A model generated the notes under the pieces. It was not told the DNA's origin, did no database searches, and worked only from the letters and a program-made list of their open reading frames with translations. A program made the position numbers and the translations under genes. DNA of 64,000 nucleotides from Paulinella micropora (lineage: Eukaryota > Cercozoa > Imbricatea > Euglyphida > Paulinellidae). The DNA lies in contig WBZZ01001773.1 in NCBI GenBank assembly GCA_019918135.1, positions 15,001 through 79,000 of the forward strand, given 5' to 3'. This document shows, piece after piece, positions 26,356 to 36,717 of this stretch. The stretch's first letter is position 1. Each line of letters opens with the position of its first letter.

Positions 26356-29300
26356 GTGATTGACTTGTTGAAGGCTAAGGCTAGAAATAAGATTAAACCT
26401 GCTGATTTATTACTAAGCAAACAGAAACTTAAAGAGACCAAAACTAGGGAGAGCAAGAGGGAATTCAAAGTAGCAGAGTTAAAATCTAGACGAGACAATA
26501 GATTAAACTCTCTTACATACGAGAAGCAAGGATTAGACATAAATTTTTATGATAACGATACATTAGAGCGAGAGGTTTTACTTCCTATACTATTAGATGC
26601 TAAAAGAAATGGGATGACAGGAAATGCTGATGTTCATATTACTATTGCCTACATAACTGACCACGAAGAATTAAATAGATATTATAAAAAGAAAACATTT
26701 AATTCTTTTCAAATAAAAAACTATGATGATTTTATTGAAATGTTGAATGAATTCAACATAAGCAATATTGAAGCTTCTGGATTAGGTTATGACAGGATTA
26801 TTGAATATGCTAAGGTAGTAGTAATTCAAGAAAACGGAGGAGGATGCTATGAGGGAAAATACAAAAGCAAACAAACGAAATATGAGGAAGGTATATTAAT
26901 ATCTCCCGCTAGCAAAAATAATAATTGCTTATTCTTTCTTTGTAAAGACATTCTTAATATGCCACTTATTAACAGAAAAAGATGCAATGATATTAGGGAA
27001 CAATTTAATCTTTCTAACGATTGTCCAATTCCTTTTTCTACCGCTGTAAAAATCCTTAATGCTTTGATTAAGGAAGGGAAGACATACGAAATTACAAATT
27101 CCCTAACAAAGGAGACAATAAGCACGAACGAAATAGGTGAAGAAGCGGATATTATGATTTACTTAGAGAATAATCACTATTTCGGATTAATTAGAAGAGA
27201 TAAAAAGAAATGTGAAAAATGCTTAACTAAGTATTTTACAAAACATACTTGTAATCCAAAAGTTATTAATTATGTGAATAGAAAAATATTAAAGAATGGA
27301 AAGAGACATTTAATAACAAAGTCTCATAAAGAAAAATATAACAATAAAGATGAAATCCTTCATTACGACTTAGAAACTTGGAGAAACAAAACGATTTCCG
27401 AAGGGTTTGATATACACGATTGTTATATAGTCGGATATACTCAGGGAACGGAAGGATTTAAATATTACGCTGGTATAGATTGTATTTCTAAATTTCTTGA
27501 TTTACTCTTAGAGAGAGGAAGAAAGTTAGCATTAGAACGGGCTAACAAACAAACACATAATCCAGTTAATAAAGTAGCAGGAGTAAGAAAGAAAAAGAAG
27601 AAAGATGAAGAAGCACCGATTTTATATGTTAATGGGTTTAATGGGGCGAACTTTGACCACTACTTTATTAAACAGGAATTAATAAGAAGAGGTATCAGAC
27701 CAAAATCACATATGATTAATAACGGCTCAATAATCTCTTTACAATTTGAAAATATCAAAATGTGGGATATGTGTAAGCATACTCAGGGGACATTAAAAGA
27801 AAACTTAGAAAATATGAAATGTAAAACTCTTAAAGGAGATTTTGACCACGACAAGGCGACTACTTGGGAAACAATGAGTGAAGAATTAAGAAATAAGTGT
27901 CTTGAATATTTGAAGTGTGATGTTATGGGGTTAAAAGAGTTATATGACAAAATAAACACAGAGATATTTGAAAAACAGTCGGTGAATTTAACTTCATACA
28001 TTTCAACTTCAAGTCTCGCCTTCAATATCTGGAAGAAAATGATTGATGGTAAGCACGATGTAAGACTTCCAACTATTGAACAAGAGAAGGCATTTAGAAA
28101 AGCGGTTATCGGAGCAAGAACATATCCAAGCAAAAAAAGATTTGTTTCAAAACAATACAAGGACTACTTAGCAGGGAAAATCACATTTGAAGAATTAACC
28201 GATTATTTAGTTGATGCGGATGTCGTATCTTTATACCCAACAGCGATGCTTAATTTATTTATGGTTGGAGAAATTAAGCATGCTATCGCACCATTTGATT
28301 ATAATAATCTTCCTATCGGTATTTACAATGTTGATTATATCTCACCAAAAGACATATTACATTCAAGAATAGGTCAGAGAAATAAAATGTGCTCATTAAA
28401 GTGGAATTTAGCGGATATGAAAGACCAATGGCTTACAAGTGTTGATATTGAAGATAAGATTAAGGAAGACTACGATATAACAATTCGCAAAGGATACTAT
28501 ACAGAGGAGGAAGAACCAGTATTCAAAGAATATATATTAGAAATGTTTAAGGCGAAAGAGAATAGTGAAAAAGGCACACCACAATATTTATTAGCCAAAC
28601 TATTTATGAATTCTCTATACGGAAAGATGATACAACGACCTATCCCAACAGAAGCAGAATATATTAAATCAAATGAGGAGTATTGGAAATTTTGGACGAA
28701 AAATTATATATCAGATGTGGTTGAATTCAAAGATAAAGATGGAAACAAACTATGGCATGTATCTGGAATTCCTAGAAAGGAAGAAATAATTGAAGAGAGC
28801 ATAACTAAACCTTCTCACTACGGGGCTTTCATTCTAGCATATAGCAGACGAATTATGTATAACTACATAAAAGAGGCTAATCCGAATAAAGACATAGAAG
28901 CCGACTTCTATTACACCGATACCGATAGTTTAGTGTTGCATGTTATGTTTGCCAAACTAATCAAAAGACTTGGAGATAAATCTCTCGGAGGAATAACGGA
29001 TGACTTAGGAGATTGCTGTAAGATAATAAGAGGAATATGGATTGCTCCTAAATTGTATATGTTAGAATTTACAACGAATGAAGCCTTTCTCCCTTACCTT
29101 ACTAAGAATGACTTGAAACATAAAGACAAAGGTGTTCATATAATTGAATGCTACGAAAACGAAGGAGTAAAAAAGAGATACTACCACCTTAGAGGTAAGG
29201 GATTGAATTCAAAAGGCTTGAATCCAGAAGTATATGAAAAGATGGATTTAGGCGAAAGCATTGAAAATGTTAGAGATTTTCAAATGAAGAAAATCCATTT

Positions 29301-29445
29301 ATCACGAAATAGCAAACAGCAAAACATTAACCATTTCAGCATTGTTCATACTATAAACATAAAAAAGAAAGTTAATGAGAATAAATGGTGCGGGCGTGAG
29401 TTTATCAACAAAAATGATAGTATTCCTTACGGCTTTGATATTTGA
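26356..29445 (+). CDS. polB: Protein-primed-type family B DNA polymerase
   Basis: About 1029 residues. No ATG is found at the upstream end of the open frame, so the start is uncertain; a short spliced leader is one possibility. The N-terminal region has NNNCLFFLCKD (about 188-198) and NHYFGLI (273-279), spaced like a Cys/His protease pair, then a CEKC...HTC cluster. Exonuclease motifs are YDLETW (337-342), NGANFDH (429-435) and YLKCD (518-522). Polymerase motifs are A DADVVSLYP (620-628), B KLFMNSLYGK (748-757) and C YYTDTDS (852-858). The set fits the protein-primed PolB of Polintons and PLVs. Confidence 0.9.
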   Translation: MIDLLKAKARNKIKPADLLLSKQKLKETKTRESKREFKVAELKSRRDNRLNSLTYEKQGLDINFYDNDTLEREVLLPILLDAKRNGMTGNADVHITIAYITDHEELNRYYKKKTFNSFQIKNYDDFIEMLNEFNISNIEASGLGYDRIIEYAKVVVIQENGGGCYEGKYKSKQTKYEEGILISPASKNNNCLFFLCKDILNMPLINRKRCNDIREQFNLSNDCPIPFSTAVKILNALIKEGKTYEITNSLTKETISTNEIGEEADIMIYLENNHYFGLIRRDKKKCEKCLTKYFTKHTCNPKVINYVNRKILKNGKRHLITKSHKEKYNNKDEILHYDLETWRNKTISEGFDIHDCYIVGYTQGTEGFKYYAGIDCISKFLDLLLERGRKLALERANKQTHNPVNKVAGVRKKKKKDEEAPILYVNGFNGANFDHYFIKQELIRRGIRPKSHMINNGSIISLQFENIKMWDMCKHTQGTLKENLENMKCKTLKGDFDHDKATTWETMSEELRNKCLEYLKCDVMGLKELYDKINTEIFEKQSVNLTSYISTSSLAFNIWKKMIDGKHDVRLPTIEQEKAFRKAVIGARTYPSKKRFVSKQYKDYLAGKITFEELTDYLVDADVVSLYPTAMLNLFMVGEIKHAIAPFDYNNLPIGIYNVDYISPKDILHSRIGQRNKMCSLKWNLADMKDQWLTSVDIEDKIKEDYDITIRKGYYTEEEEPVFKEYILEMFKAKENSEKGTPQYLLAKLFMNSLYGKMIQRPIPTEAEYIKSNEEYWKFWTKNYISDVVEFKDKDGNKLWHVSGIPRKEEIIEESITKPSHYGAFILAYSRRIMYNYIKEANPNKDIEADFYYTDTDSLVLHVMFAKLIKRLGDKSLGGITDDLGDCCKIIRGIWIAPKLYMLEFTTNEAFLPYLTKNDLKHKDKGVHIIECYENEGVKKRYYHLRGKGLNSKGLNPEVYEKMDLGESIENVRDFQMKKIHLSRNSKQQNINHFSIVHTINIKKKVNENKWCGREFINKNDSIPYGFDI

Positions 29446-29561
29446 GAATTTCACTTCGTGCTACGCACTCTCACTATGGATTCAACTTGTTGAATCTATA
29501 ATCTCAAACATCGTCCACCATTAAAGTATAAAACGATGTTTTATGAAGATACGAAGTATCT
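29446..29561. repeat. Hairpin cluster after the polymerase gene
   Basis: Four hairpins: GTGC-tac-GCAC, GATTCAAC-tt-GTTGAATC (29479-29496), AAACATCGT...ACGATGTTT (29506-29541) and AGATAC-GAA-GTATCT (29547-29561). The first 69 bases recur at 34118-34185 with the stems preserved. Possible transcript ends or a mobile hairpin unit. Confidence 0.7.
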
Positions 29562-29621
29562 GAATAAAATATCAATTAATTAATTTTTTCCATAAAATTT
29601 TTTACCACTCTATATAGACCA

Positions 29622-29909
29622 ATGACCACCCTCACCAGACTATGTGAGAAGTTTGAGAAACTCTCTATTGAAAATAAAAAAGAAACATTTTCTATTATCG
29701 ATGTTAAAAAGATAATTACTGACGAAATCCAAACGATTGAAAATGCACGGGCAGGCAAGCCAAGGGATATTTTTCCATTCGGTAAATATAAAGGTAAGAA
29801 AATTCAAGATGTTGCTACCATTGACAAACCATATCTAGAATGGGTTATGAAACAGCCGTGGTTTGAGAAATTTACAGACATTAAAAGTGAAGTAAAAAAA
29901 TATATTTGA
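29622..29909 (+). CDS. ExoX C-terminal/DUF3820-like small protein
   Basis: 95 residues, ATG after TATATAGACCA. It is clearly homologous to the 91-residue protein of element 1: LTRLCEKFEKLSIEN, FGKYKGKKIQDVATIDKPY and a final PW pair. It lies between polymerase and attachment-protein genes on the polymerase strand, as in element 1. Probable accessory DNA-binding or nuclease partner in replication. Confidence 0.7.
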   Translation: MTTLTRLCEKFEKLSIENKKETFSIIDVKKIITDEIQTIENARAGKPRDIFPFGKYKGKKIQDVATIDKPYLEWVMKQPWFEKFTDIKSEVKKYI

Positions 29910-29949
29910 TATTTTTGCTAAACGATTTTTTAATATTTATATATATATC

Positions 29950-30414
29950 ATGTCAGACCTGTCAACCAAACAGGACTACTTGAATGAAATTGAAAAATGG
30001 AACCTCGATGTTTCTATTAAAAAGCCCACGATTAAATGGACTAAGCCTGACATTGTTTCTTTCTATAAGCAATACAAACCCCGCGACGACAATGTGAAAG
30101 TAGTTATTCCATTGGAAGCCATAACGGATAACTCCAACGTAGTTGAAGATGCGACCTTCGGTCAGCAAGAAGAGAGCACTCCTTTTAAGGCGAGTGATTT
30201 AAAAGAGACAGGTATCATGGAAATAAAGGCAAATGTAGGAGAAGAGATAGCGACTGCTACATCCATAGGTGATAAAGAGACTGCTATAGAATGTACAGAA
30301 GAAGGATGTATATTAAGGAACGCGAGCGATGTTATTCGTGTTGTAAAAGAAAGATACCAAAAAAAAAATCAAATCACTCACACATTCTTTTTTGCTTTAT
30401 TGGTCCTCAGTTAG
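29950..30414 (+). CDS. Unknown acidic protein of element 2
   Basis: 154 residues, ATG at 29950 after a TATATATATC stretch. The first 45 residues (KQDYLNEIEKWNLDV, KWTKPDIVSFYKQY) look like a small helical domain. The middle is acidic, includes EDATFGQQEE, and recalls a GDASFGQQQ stretch in this element's protease linker. The last residues overlap the end of the convergent attachment gene by 8 bases. No counterpart in element 1; function unknown. Confidence 0.45.
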   Translation: MSDLSTKQDYLNEIEKWNLDVSIKKPTIKWTKPDIVSFYKQYKPRDDNVKVVIPLEAITDNSNVVEDATFGQQEESTPFKASDLKETGIMEIKANVGEEIATATSIGDKETAIECTEEGCILRNASDVIRVVKERYQKKNQITHTFFFALLVLS

Positions 30415-31631
30415 CAATAACATTAATATTACCATTTCCACCTGCCGACACAGCCTTTTGTGTGAATGTCAAAACATCGTTCGGTGTTAATTGAATATCG
30501 TAGGTTCTTAGATTAATTTGTTGAGTTGAGGTAGCATTAACATAAATCTTAAAAATTGTTGTTCCGTTCGCAATCGCAGTTGCTTTTGTGTCTGTATCTA
30601 TAATTGAAGTTTTGGCATCAACATCAGCAAAACCCGCCCCTGTCAGTGTTCCGTTCAATACCATTCTGACGACATTAGCCTTAGTATCTTCATTAGTAAT
30701 ACTTATCAACGAAGGAAAGACATTTGAATTGTTGGTTAGGCTATTATTGAATAGTGCTTTATTCCTGATACTTAAAATGGGGCTTCAGTTATATTACCTG
30801 CTTCACTCCCTTCCGCCGTATTTGTAATACTTGTATTAATAGTGTTGGTGCCTTCAACAAACAAACTACAACTGGCGGTCTTAGTCTTTGTATTCCAACT
30901 CCAACATTATTATTAATAATTCGTGCTGCAAATGGTAATGTAGTATTCCGCAGACTGACACCTGTGTTGTCATTAGCATACTTAATCGTATGGACTAACT
31001 GAAATTCACCTGTCTTCGGATTTTCAATAGAAAACTTAATAGCACCAAAACCTAAGTTTTGAAATTGAATTTGAAATACATTTCCCTTTGTCCAGTCTAA
31101 TACAGGCATATCTACTGTTCCGTCGCACGGGTCATCCCAGTACGCTTGATAAAATGCGTTTGGGGTTCCTCCTATACAATGTAGAATAATTATTCCTTCA
31201 TCTCTAGTTTTGTAAAAGTACAAACCATTAGATAAATCGTTATCTCCGATACCTATCCACGAATAATAATCTTCGGTTTCGTCTGTTGTCCATAAAGCAG
31301 TGAAGCGGGCTACAACACCCATACCAGTGCGATATTTTATTTTTCTTTTGCTTACCATACTAGCATCAGCGGTAGCATTAGCAGTTGTTTTCAATTCCGC
31401 CATATTATTCAGAAATGAAACGGACGCCTTTGTTTCTGTTAATGTCCATATCCGTGTATTAATGGTATATGGAAAGATTTCCTGTAATACAGGTGTTAAG
31501 GAACTGGTTAGGGTTTCACCAAAAGCAGTCTTCATATGATTAGTTTCAATGTGTCCGTCATATCCGACTTTGACATTTATAAATTTTTTGTCTGGATTTT
31601 GTGCGATTAAATTTCTAAGGTGAGTAGTCAT
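30407..31631 (-). pseudogene. Virion attachment/surface protein, element 2 copy
   Basis: Counterpart of the 12465-13712 gene: shared blocks VKVGYDGHIETNHMKTAFGE, LQEIFPYTINTRIW, YRTGMGV, DDPCDGT, GNVFQIQFQNLGFGAI and a terminal Gly-rich turn. Same place beside the capsid gene. It looks broken, with about one break. Role as a surface or receptor-binding protein is inferred. Confidence 0.7.
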
Positions 31632-31689
31632 TGTTTGTGTATATGAAACAAAAAATAATTTTCTTTCTTTTTATTGATTTTATAAATAT

Positions 31690-33212
31690 CTACGACATTA
31701 GGATTTCAATTCCCTTAACAAGCACACTTCGTTGAAGAATGGCAAATGTGTAGTGATTGAGATTGTTTCCCGCAGTGGTTGAAGAGAATTCATATCGTCT
31801 CTCAGTGTCAAGGCTCAGACCGCTTACCTCATAGCCGTCGGTATCCTTATCGCACAGCGGGCGGTTATTATCAAAGGAATCAACATGAAACCAGTTATAG
31901 TGATACACATTTGAATTCAAAATGGCACTCCCCTTTAATTTATTTTTCAAAAGCATATAATCCTAATTCTTCAAAGTATCAACATCAAATTGTTGAAGAC
32001 GAGTTCCATCAAGGGTTGTGTAGTATGTCTTAATTTTCTTTGAAGCAGTATTTGGGGCTGCAACACCATCAGTTCTATTATCATTATCAAAAGCAGTGTA
32101 AGAAGTCTCAGTATTGTTGAAAGCGGAAGTATAAATACGACGAATTCTTTCACCCTGTGAGCGGTTCATCTTTATGACAAAATTTTGCTGTCCTGTTTGA
32201 AGATTTTGTTTCCAAGCAATGGGATATTCAATCTTAAAAGGAAAGCCTTCACCAGCGATCTTCTGTTGGACACCAAGAATAACATTAGGATCAGTTTCCA
32301 CGGCGAGAAATAAATTCAAATCAGAAATAGTAGCACCAACAGCATTTGCTGCAGCACCAGCAGAGATAGCACTAACATCAGTTCCATAGAAGAAAGTACG
32401 ATTGGTTGCCTCCCACACAATACGCATATCCAAAATTTCATTGAAACCGATCGTCTTATCCAGTTCAAAAATTGTTCCAAATAGCATTCCCAAAGGAAGT
32501 TTAACACTGATAACAGGGTCTGCACCATTATTACTACCACCTTCAAAATACTTCGCCTCATCATAATCTACATTAACAAGGTTGTAATTTCCCGCACCGC
32601 TTGTAGCAGTCGCGCTGTCGTTAAAACGCCGAGCATTCACACTCGGGACTTTATAGTAAATTTATAGTAATTATTAACTGCTGTTATGAGTGTAGCAGTA
32701 TCAGCAGCATCGCCAATTGCCTTCTTTTCAGTTCTACTTCCTACAACAATCTTTCCAACATTACACTTTTGAAGCATCGCACCAGAGCCAGTTTTGCCTT
32801 CTGTGGCGGTATCATAGTCTCCGTGATTTTCCAAGGCCTTAAATTTTTCAAAACTAATCTCAGGTTTCCAAATCATCTTAGTGTAATTTCCAACATGTTG
32901 AAGATTACACAGATACTGCCCGCTTCGGCTACGAAGTTCAATCGTTTTAATCATAGACAGACAATCCATAAAAATACGATTGTATGTATTAGCACCATTG
33001 CCTGTTGGTGTGTAAGTAAATCGCAACACAGACCTTGCGAGGTTCAAAGGACGGGTAGGAATTTCAAATGTGCTTTCCAGACCTCCAGCAGTAGTGAGAT
33101 TCACATTTGCCGACCCTTCATGGCTGGTAAGTTTATTTAATTCATACTTTCCTGACAACAGTTCCTTTGTCTGATGGACTAGTTCTCCTCCGTAATACTA
33201 TTGGACGGGCAT
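31690..33212 (-). pseudogene. Major capsid protein, element 2 copy
   Basis: PLV-type double-jelly-roll capsid protein related to that of element 1: RPLNLARSVLRF, FMDCLSMI, GNYTKMIWKPE, ALENHGD, MLQKCN, ETDPNVILGVQQKI and LSLDTERRYEF occur in the same order. The gene is broken, with about three breaks, so this copy is a fossil. Confidence 0.85.
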
Positions 33213-33295
33213 TTTTTGTTTTGTTTTTAAGTGGTGTAAGTTGATTAATACACGAAATATATTTATAGAAAAAAAATAATTAAAATAAATATCAA

Positions 33296-34107
33296 TCACT
33301 TGGATTTCAACAAATTGAAAAATGAATTAAATAAACTAAAATAATTAGTTTCACGATAAACCAATAAAGTCATAACGATACCTAAACCATTAAGATTAAT
33401 TGCTTGGTCGTTTTCGTCCGTCAAATAAAACCTGAATACGTTGTTTGAATTAGCGGACAATGTTTTACCATACTCAGACCCGCTTCCATCATAAATGACA
33501 GAACCAAAGGAATTTCGTTGGCTGTGTATATTTCTTGTAGCACATGATTATCACCTTCATTCACCAAATCCGATTGAAGATACAAAGTTTTTTCACCAGT
33601 TAAAATAATTACATTTTGCGATTTAATAAAATCATTAGCAAAGAAATATGTTGAATTTCTATCAAAACCCATTACCTCGTGAATACGTGTATCAGCATCA
33701 AATATAAACCGCGGTTGAATACCTCCGTTATTTGAAACACTGAATGTTAATTTTCCATCCTCCGCTTCTGTGTTTGTATTGTTGCTTGAGACAACATAAG
33801 TATAGTCATTCGGACTTTCTGCCGTCAGTATCTCAGACAACTTATTTTTTAAATTGTTCATTGTGTAGTTTCCCTCAGGTATTGTAATTAAAGCCTCATA
33901 CCCGTCTTCGGATAATGTAAAAGTATTATATGGCGAAGCCACAGAGTAATACGATTTCGGCACATAAATATGAAGAATTTTACAATGTGTGGGATTGTCT
34001 AGCCCCTTCATATTGACTTCGTGTGTAAAGTCGCTGTCTGTTCCCGTTATTCTATTTTTACTATTTATGTAATAGATACCAGAACTTCTTCCTCCCTTAG
34101 AGTCCAT
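33296..34107 (-). pseudogene. Penton candidate, element 2 copy
   Basis: Counterpart of 9215-10027, very similar: GGRSSGIYYINSKNR, YVPKSYYSV, NTFTLSEDGYEALITIP and GFDRNSTYFFAND. The gene order capsid-penton-protease is kept, and no endonuclease gene separates penton from capsid here. It looks broken, with about one break. Confidence 0.78.
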
Positions 34108-34117
34108 TGATATTTTA

Positions 34118-34266
34118 GAATTGCGTTTCGTGCTCCGCACTCTCGCTATGGATTCAACTTGTTGAATCTATATTCTAAACATCGTTTTTTTCTTTTTCAA
34201 AAAAATTAATGCTTATTGTAATCCTTAAAAGTGCGTAGCCCCCGATGTTTGTTGAAGACGAAGTCT
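34118..34266. repeat. Second copy of the hairpin cluster
   Basis: 34118-34185 repeats 29446-29514 with about 85 percent identity by eye, keeping GTGC-tcc-GCAC and GATTCAAC-tt-GTTGAATC. An AGAC-GAA-GTCT hairpin (34256-34266) corresponds to AGATAC-GAA-GTATCT in the other copy. It lies between the protease and penton genes. Confidence 0.65.
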
Positions 34267-34276
34267 GAAACAAATA

Positions 34277-35641
34277 TCAAATGTATGTATCAAAATTACC
34301 ATAACCATTCTGTGCTTTTAATTTTTCTGCTTCTTCTTCTTTTAGGTCTGTGAAACCACTGGCAAATTTGAATTTAATACCTTTTGCTCGCTCCATTAAA
34401 AACCTCATACTATGCCAACCACATGTGTCTGATGTGTCTGATTGTTGTTTTACTTGATTGACCTTCATTAATAAATAACTATCGGGGTGGCTTTGGTCAA
34501 TTAGTCTTTTCATTTGTTGTTGAAAGTCTTCCGTCGGCTCGTAAAGTGCTAAAGGGTCATACACTTCAACACTCCTGTCTTTATCCAGAATTACCCATAT
34601 AGCAATCCAATGAGACCCCGCTTGTTTGTGATTGTCCAAATTCATAATAAATCCGTATCGCTTTCTTTTTCTGGATTTAGTTTGTAAATTTCATCACTGG
34701 CCATCGCTCCGAGATACCATCCATATTTTTTCATTATGTCGTCTATTTCATAAGTCATTAGTCCCCGCCCCTCTCCAGTTTGTTCGTCTGGCTGTTGCTG
34801 TCCAAAGGACGCATCACCAACTTCGTTGGTGCGCTCCTCTTGCTGTGGCTCAGGCTGTGGCTCCTCTGGCTGTGGTTGCTGTGGCGTCTCCGCGACGCTC
34901 GGGGGTATGGTTGTCCTCTGGCAGTGGTTGCTGTGGCGTCTCCGCGACGCTCGTGGGTATGGTAGGGGTTGAAACCCCCTCCAGTTGCTGTTCATTTCTA
35001 TATTTATTTATAAGAGCATTAACATAATCTTTTTTTCTCATTGAATGAACCCATTCTTTTCGTGATAAATACTTTTTAATGTTTTTTACGGAAAACACTT
35101 TATTAATCAAATCTTCTAAACCAGTTCCCGTTTGTAATCCCAAATATTCTGCGAGTTTCTTTTTTACTTCGTCCTTATTTTGTCCAACATCTATTTTATG
35201 TTCTACAATTTTGTCTATTATCCATGATGCCCTTTGGTTCCAACCTTTAACATCGTGGCCTTCATTTTTAAGTTTTTCCCTTAGTGCTTCACCAAGAATT
35301 TTAATAGTCAGTTTTTTTTCAACATTACTATTTGACAATCCATTCTTCAACATTAATCTGTATTTAGCCTCCTCTAGTTTGTTTCCTATATTTTTATTTA
35401 ATGCTTCTTGTGCTCCTAGCGATTTTTTCATTTGATCTATTGTCAGTTTTTGTTCTTGAAATTGTTTTATACTTTCTGCTATACTTTGTATTTTGCTAGG
35501 AACCCAATTATCTATATCTGCTTGAGTAAAAACTCCAGAATTTATGATTAATTTTTTATAGTCTTCAAATTCTTTATTTGGCTTAACTTTTGCCTCTGGC
35601 TGTGCCTGTTGTTCTTGTGGTTGCCCCTGCTGTGGTGGCAT
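34277..35641 (-). pseudogene. Ulp1/adenain-type protease, element 2 copy
   Basis: Counterpart of 7700-9172. The protease part shows GSHWIAIW, VYDPLA and DTCGWHS, the His-Asp-Cys set, and ends NGYGNFDTYI. The N-terminal part is Gln/Pro-rich but with a different repeat (PPQQGQPQEQQ) from the APPQ array of element 1. The linker contains a duplicated 40-bp unit with SVAETPQQP (34872-34911 and 34924-34963). It looks broken, with two or three breaks. Confidence 0.78.
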
Positions 35642-35649
35642 AATATATT

Positions 35650-35790
35650 GATATTGTGGTGGCGGTGGTAATGCCTGTATCCTATTTTGTCTATCTTCTT
35701 CATATTTTACATCATCTATGAGTTTTTGCTCCCTTCTTAGTTCTCTGGCTTGTTGTGGCGTCTCCAGTTTGTTCGTCTGGCGCGCCGAGC
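35650..35790 (-). pseudogene. Relic of the basic coiled-coil gene at the right edge
   Basis: Minus-strand text ARELRREQKLIDDVKYE matches the C-terminus (ANREQKLIEDVKFE) of the element 1 gene at 7181-7681, again directly before the protease gene. Beyond it, a 20-bp stretch shared with the protease linker (about 34776) appears and element sequence ends. Confidence 0.55.
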
Positions 35791-36009
35791 TGGGTGGTGA
35801 GCACTGTGCTAGTCAGAAAACAGGAAGGACAGTGAGCAAAAAAGACGTCACGACTTCCCCCTCTTCCCCAGACACGACCGGTGCACAGCACGTGCAGAAA
35901 AAGCAAAAAAAGGCACATCTTGTAGATTGCTTTTTTGGATCCTTTTTATTCAGAATAATTAAACGAGTCTCTTTGCAAATTTCTTCTCAGGTCACAAAAA
36001 TAACACCTA

Positions 36010-36240
36010 CTAATCATCGCGGTTCTGAGCACCAAAGAAAAGAGCTACAAAAAGCTGCCTAGGCTCAGGCGGGACAAGCCAGTCGGCACAGTGCACACAC
36101 ACGTCGGTCTGCACGAACGCCAGGCGCAGTCCATCTCCGCCGTGCCGGCTTTTGCTGTAAAGGAAGGCCAAGCGGGGCTTTTTCCCGGCATCGCCCTCTG
36201 CTGCCCTTTCCTCGCCGACCACAGAGTAAAGACGCGCCAC
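36010..36240 (-). CDS. Small unknown host protein (duplicated), copy 1
   Basis: 76-codon frame sharing KKPRLAFLYSKSRHGGDGLR and VQTDVCVHCADWLVPPEP with the copy at 58899-59144. The core differs by about three residues, while the N-terminus differs because of a one-base length difference in a C run. No in-frame ATG precedes the core here, so this copy may be non-functional. The CVHC pair could bind metal. No family recognised. Confidence 0.4.
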   Translation of the reverse strand: MARLYSVVGEERAAEGDAGKKPRLAFLYSKSRHGGDGLRLAFVQTDVCVHCADWLVPPEPRQLFVALFFGAQNRDD

Positions 36241-36626
36241 GCACTAAAGCTCAACGGTCTTACACTTGGCGCTGAGCACTAAGAGAGGGAGAGGGGGAGA
36301 GGCAGGGGAGCACTAATTGTCGCACCCCTCCCCGTTGGAGAACAGGGAGCGGGAGAGGGAAGGGGCGGGGGAGGGCGCGCCAAGAAATTGTAAAATTTTT
36401 ATTAAAGTTCGACAAAGTTTTTACACTTAGCGCTGAGAACTAGGAAAGGGAGAAGGAAGGAGTGGAAGCAAGATCTTTCTTTGCCTCCCAATGATTCTGA
36501 GAACGGGGAGCGGAAGAGGACAAGGGCAGTGGAGGAGAGCGCCCCTGCCCCTACAAAGTCGGGTCAGAGAAATGGGGGGGGGGGGGGCGCCTCATCTAAG
36601 AATAGAGAGCGGGAAATGAATGAGGG

Positions 36627-36717
36627 AGAGGGAGAGAGGGCGCGCCAAGAAAGTGCGAAAAAGAATACGCTGAATTAAAGCTCGACGGTCTTACACTTGG
36701 CACTGAGAACTGAGAGA
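36627..36717 (-). repeat. 70-bp module present only in duplication copy 1
   Basis: A complete reverse-oriented copy of the dispersed module: GCGCGCCAAG, then GCTGAATTAAAGCTCGACGG, then CACTTGGCACTGAG. The matching place in copy 2 (near 59520) continues from flank to flank without it. Confidence 0.7.

Larger units (their letters stand above)
24421..35790. mobile_element. Polinton-like virus element 2 (inverted, decayed)
   Basis: AT-rich block of about 11.4 kb with protein-primed-type PolB, capsid, penton, protease and attachment genes. Gene order and strands mirror element 1, in inverse orientation. The block beyond the protease in element 1 (basic proteins, ATPase, fibre) is not represented except for a short relic at 35.65-35.79 kb. 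It is broken, with roughly eight breaks, and so is probably older than element 1. The right boundary lies between 35.78 and 35.89 kb, where host sequence shared with 58.78 kb begins. Confidence 0.88.

Noticed and set aside
24421-35790. Terminal inverted repeats for element 2
   Set aside because: No matching sequence was seen between its left end and the 35.7-35.8 kb edge; only the local palindrome is supported.
1-35790. A retroviral-type or tyrosine-recombinase integrase gene
   Set aside because: No DDE or R-H-R-Y signature was found in any frame of either element; it may lie left of the window or be absent.
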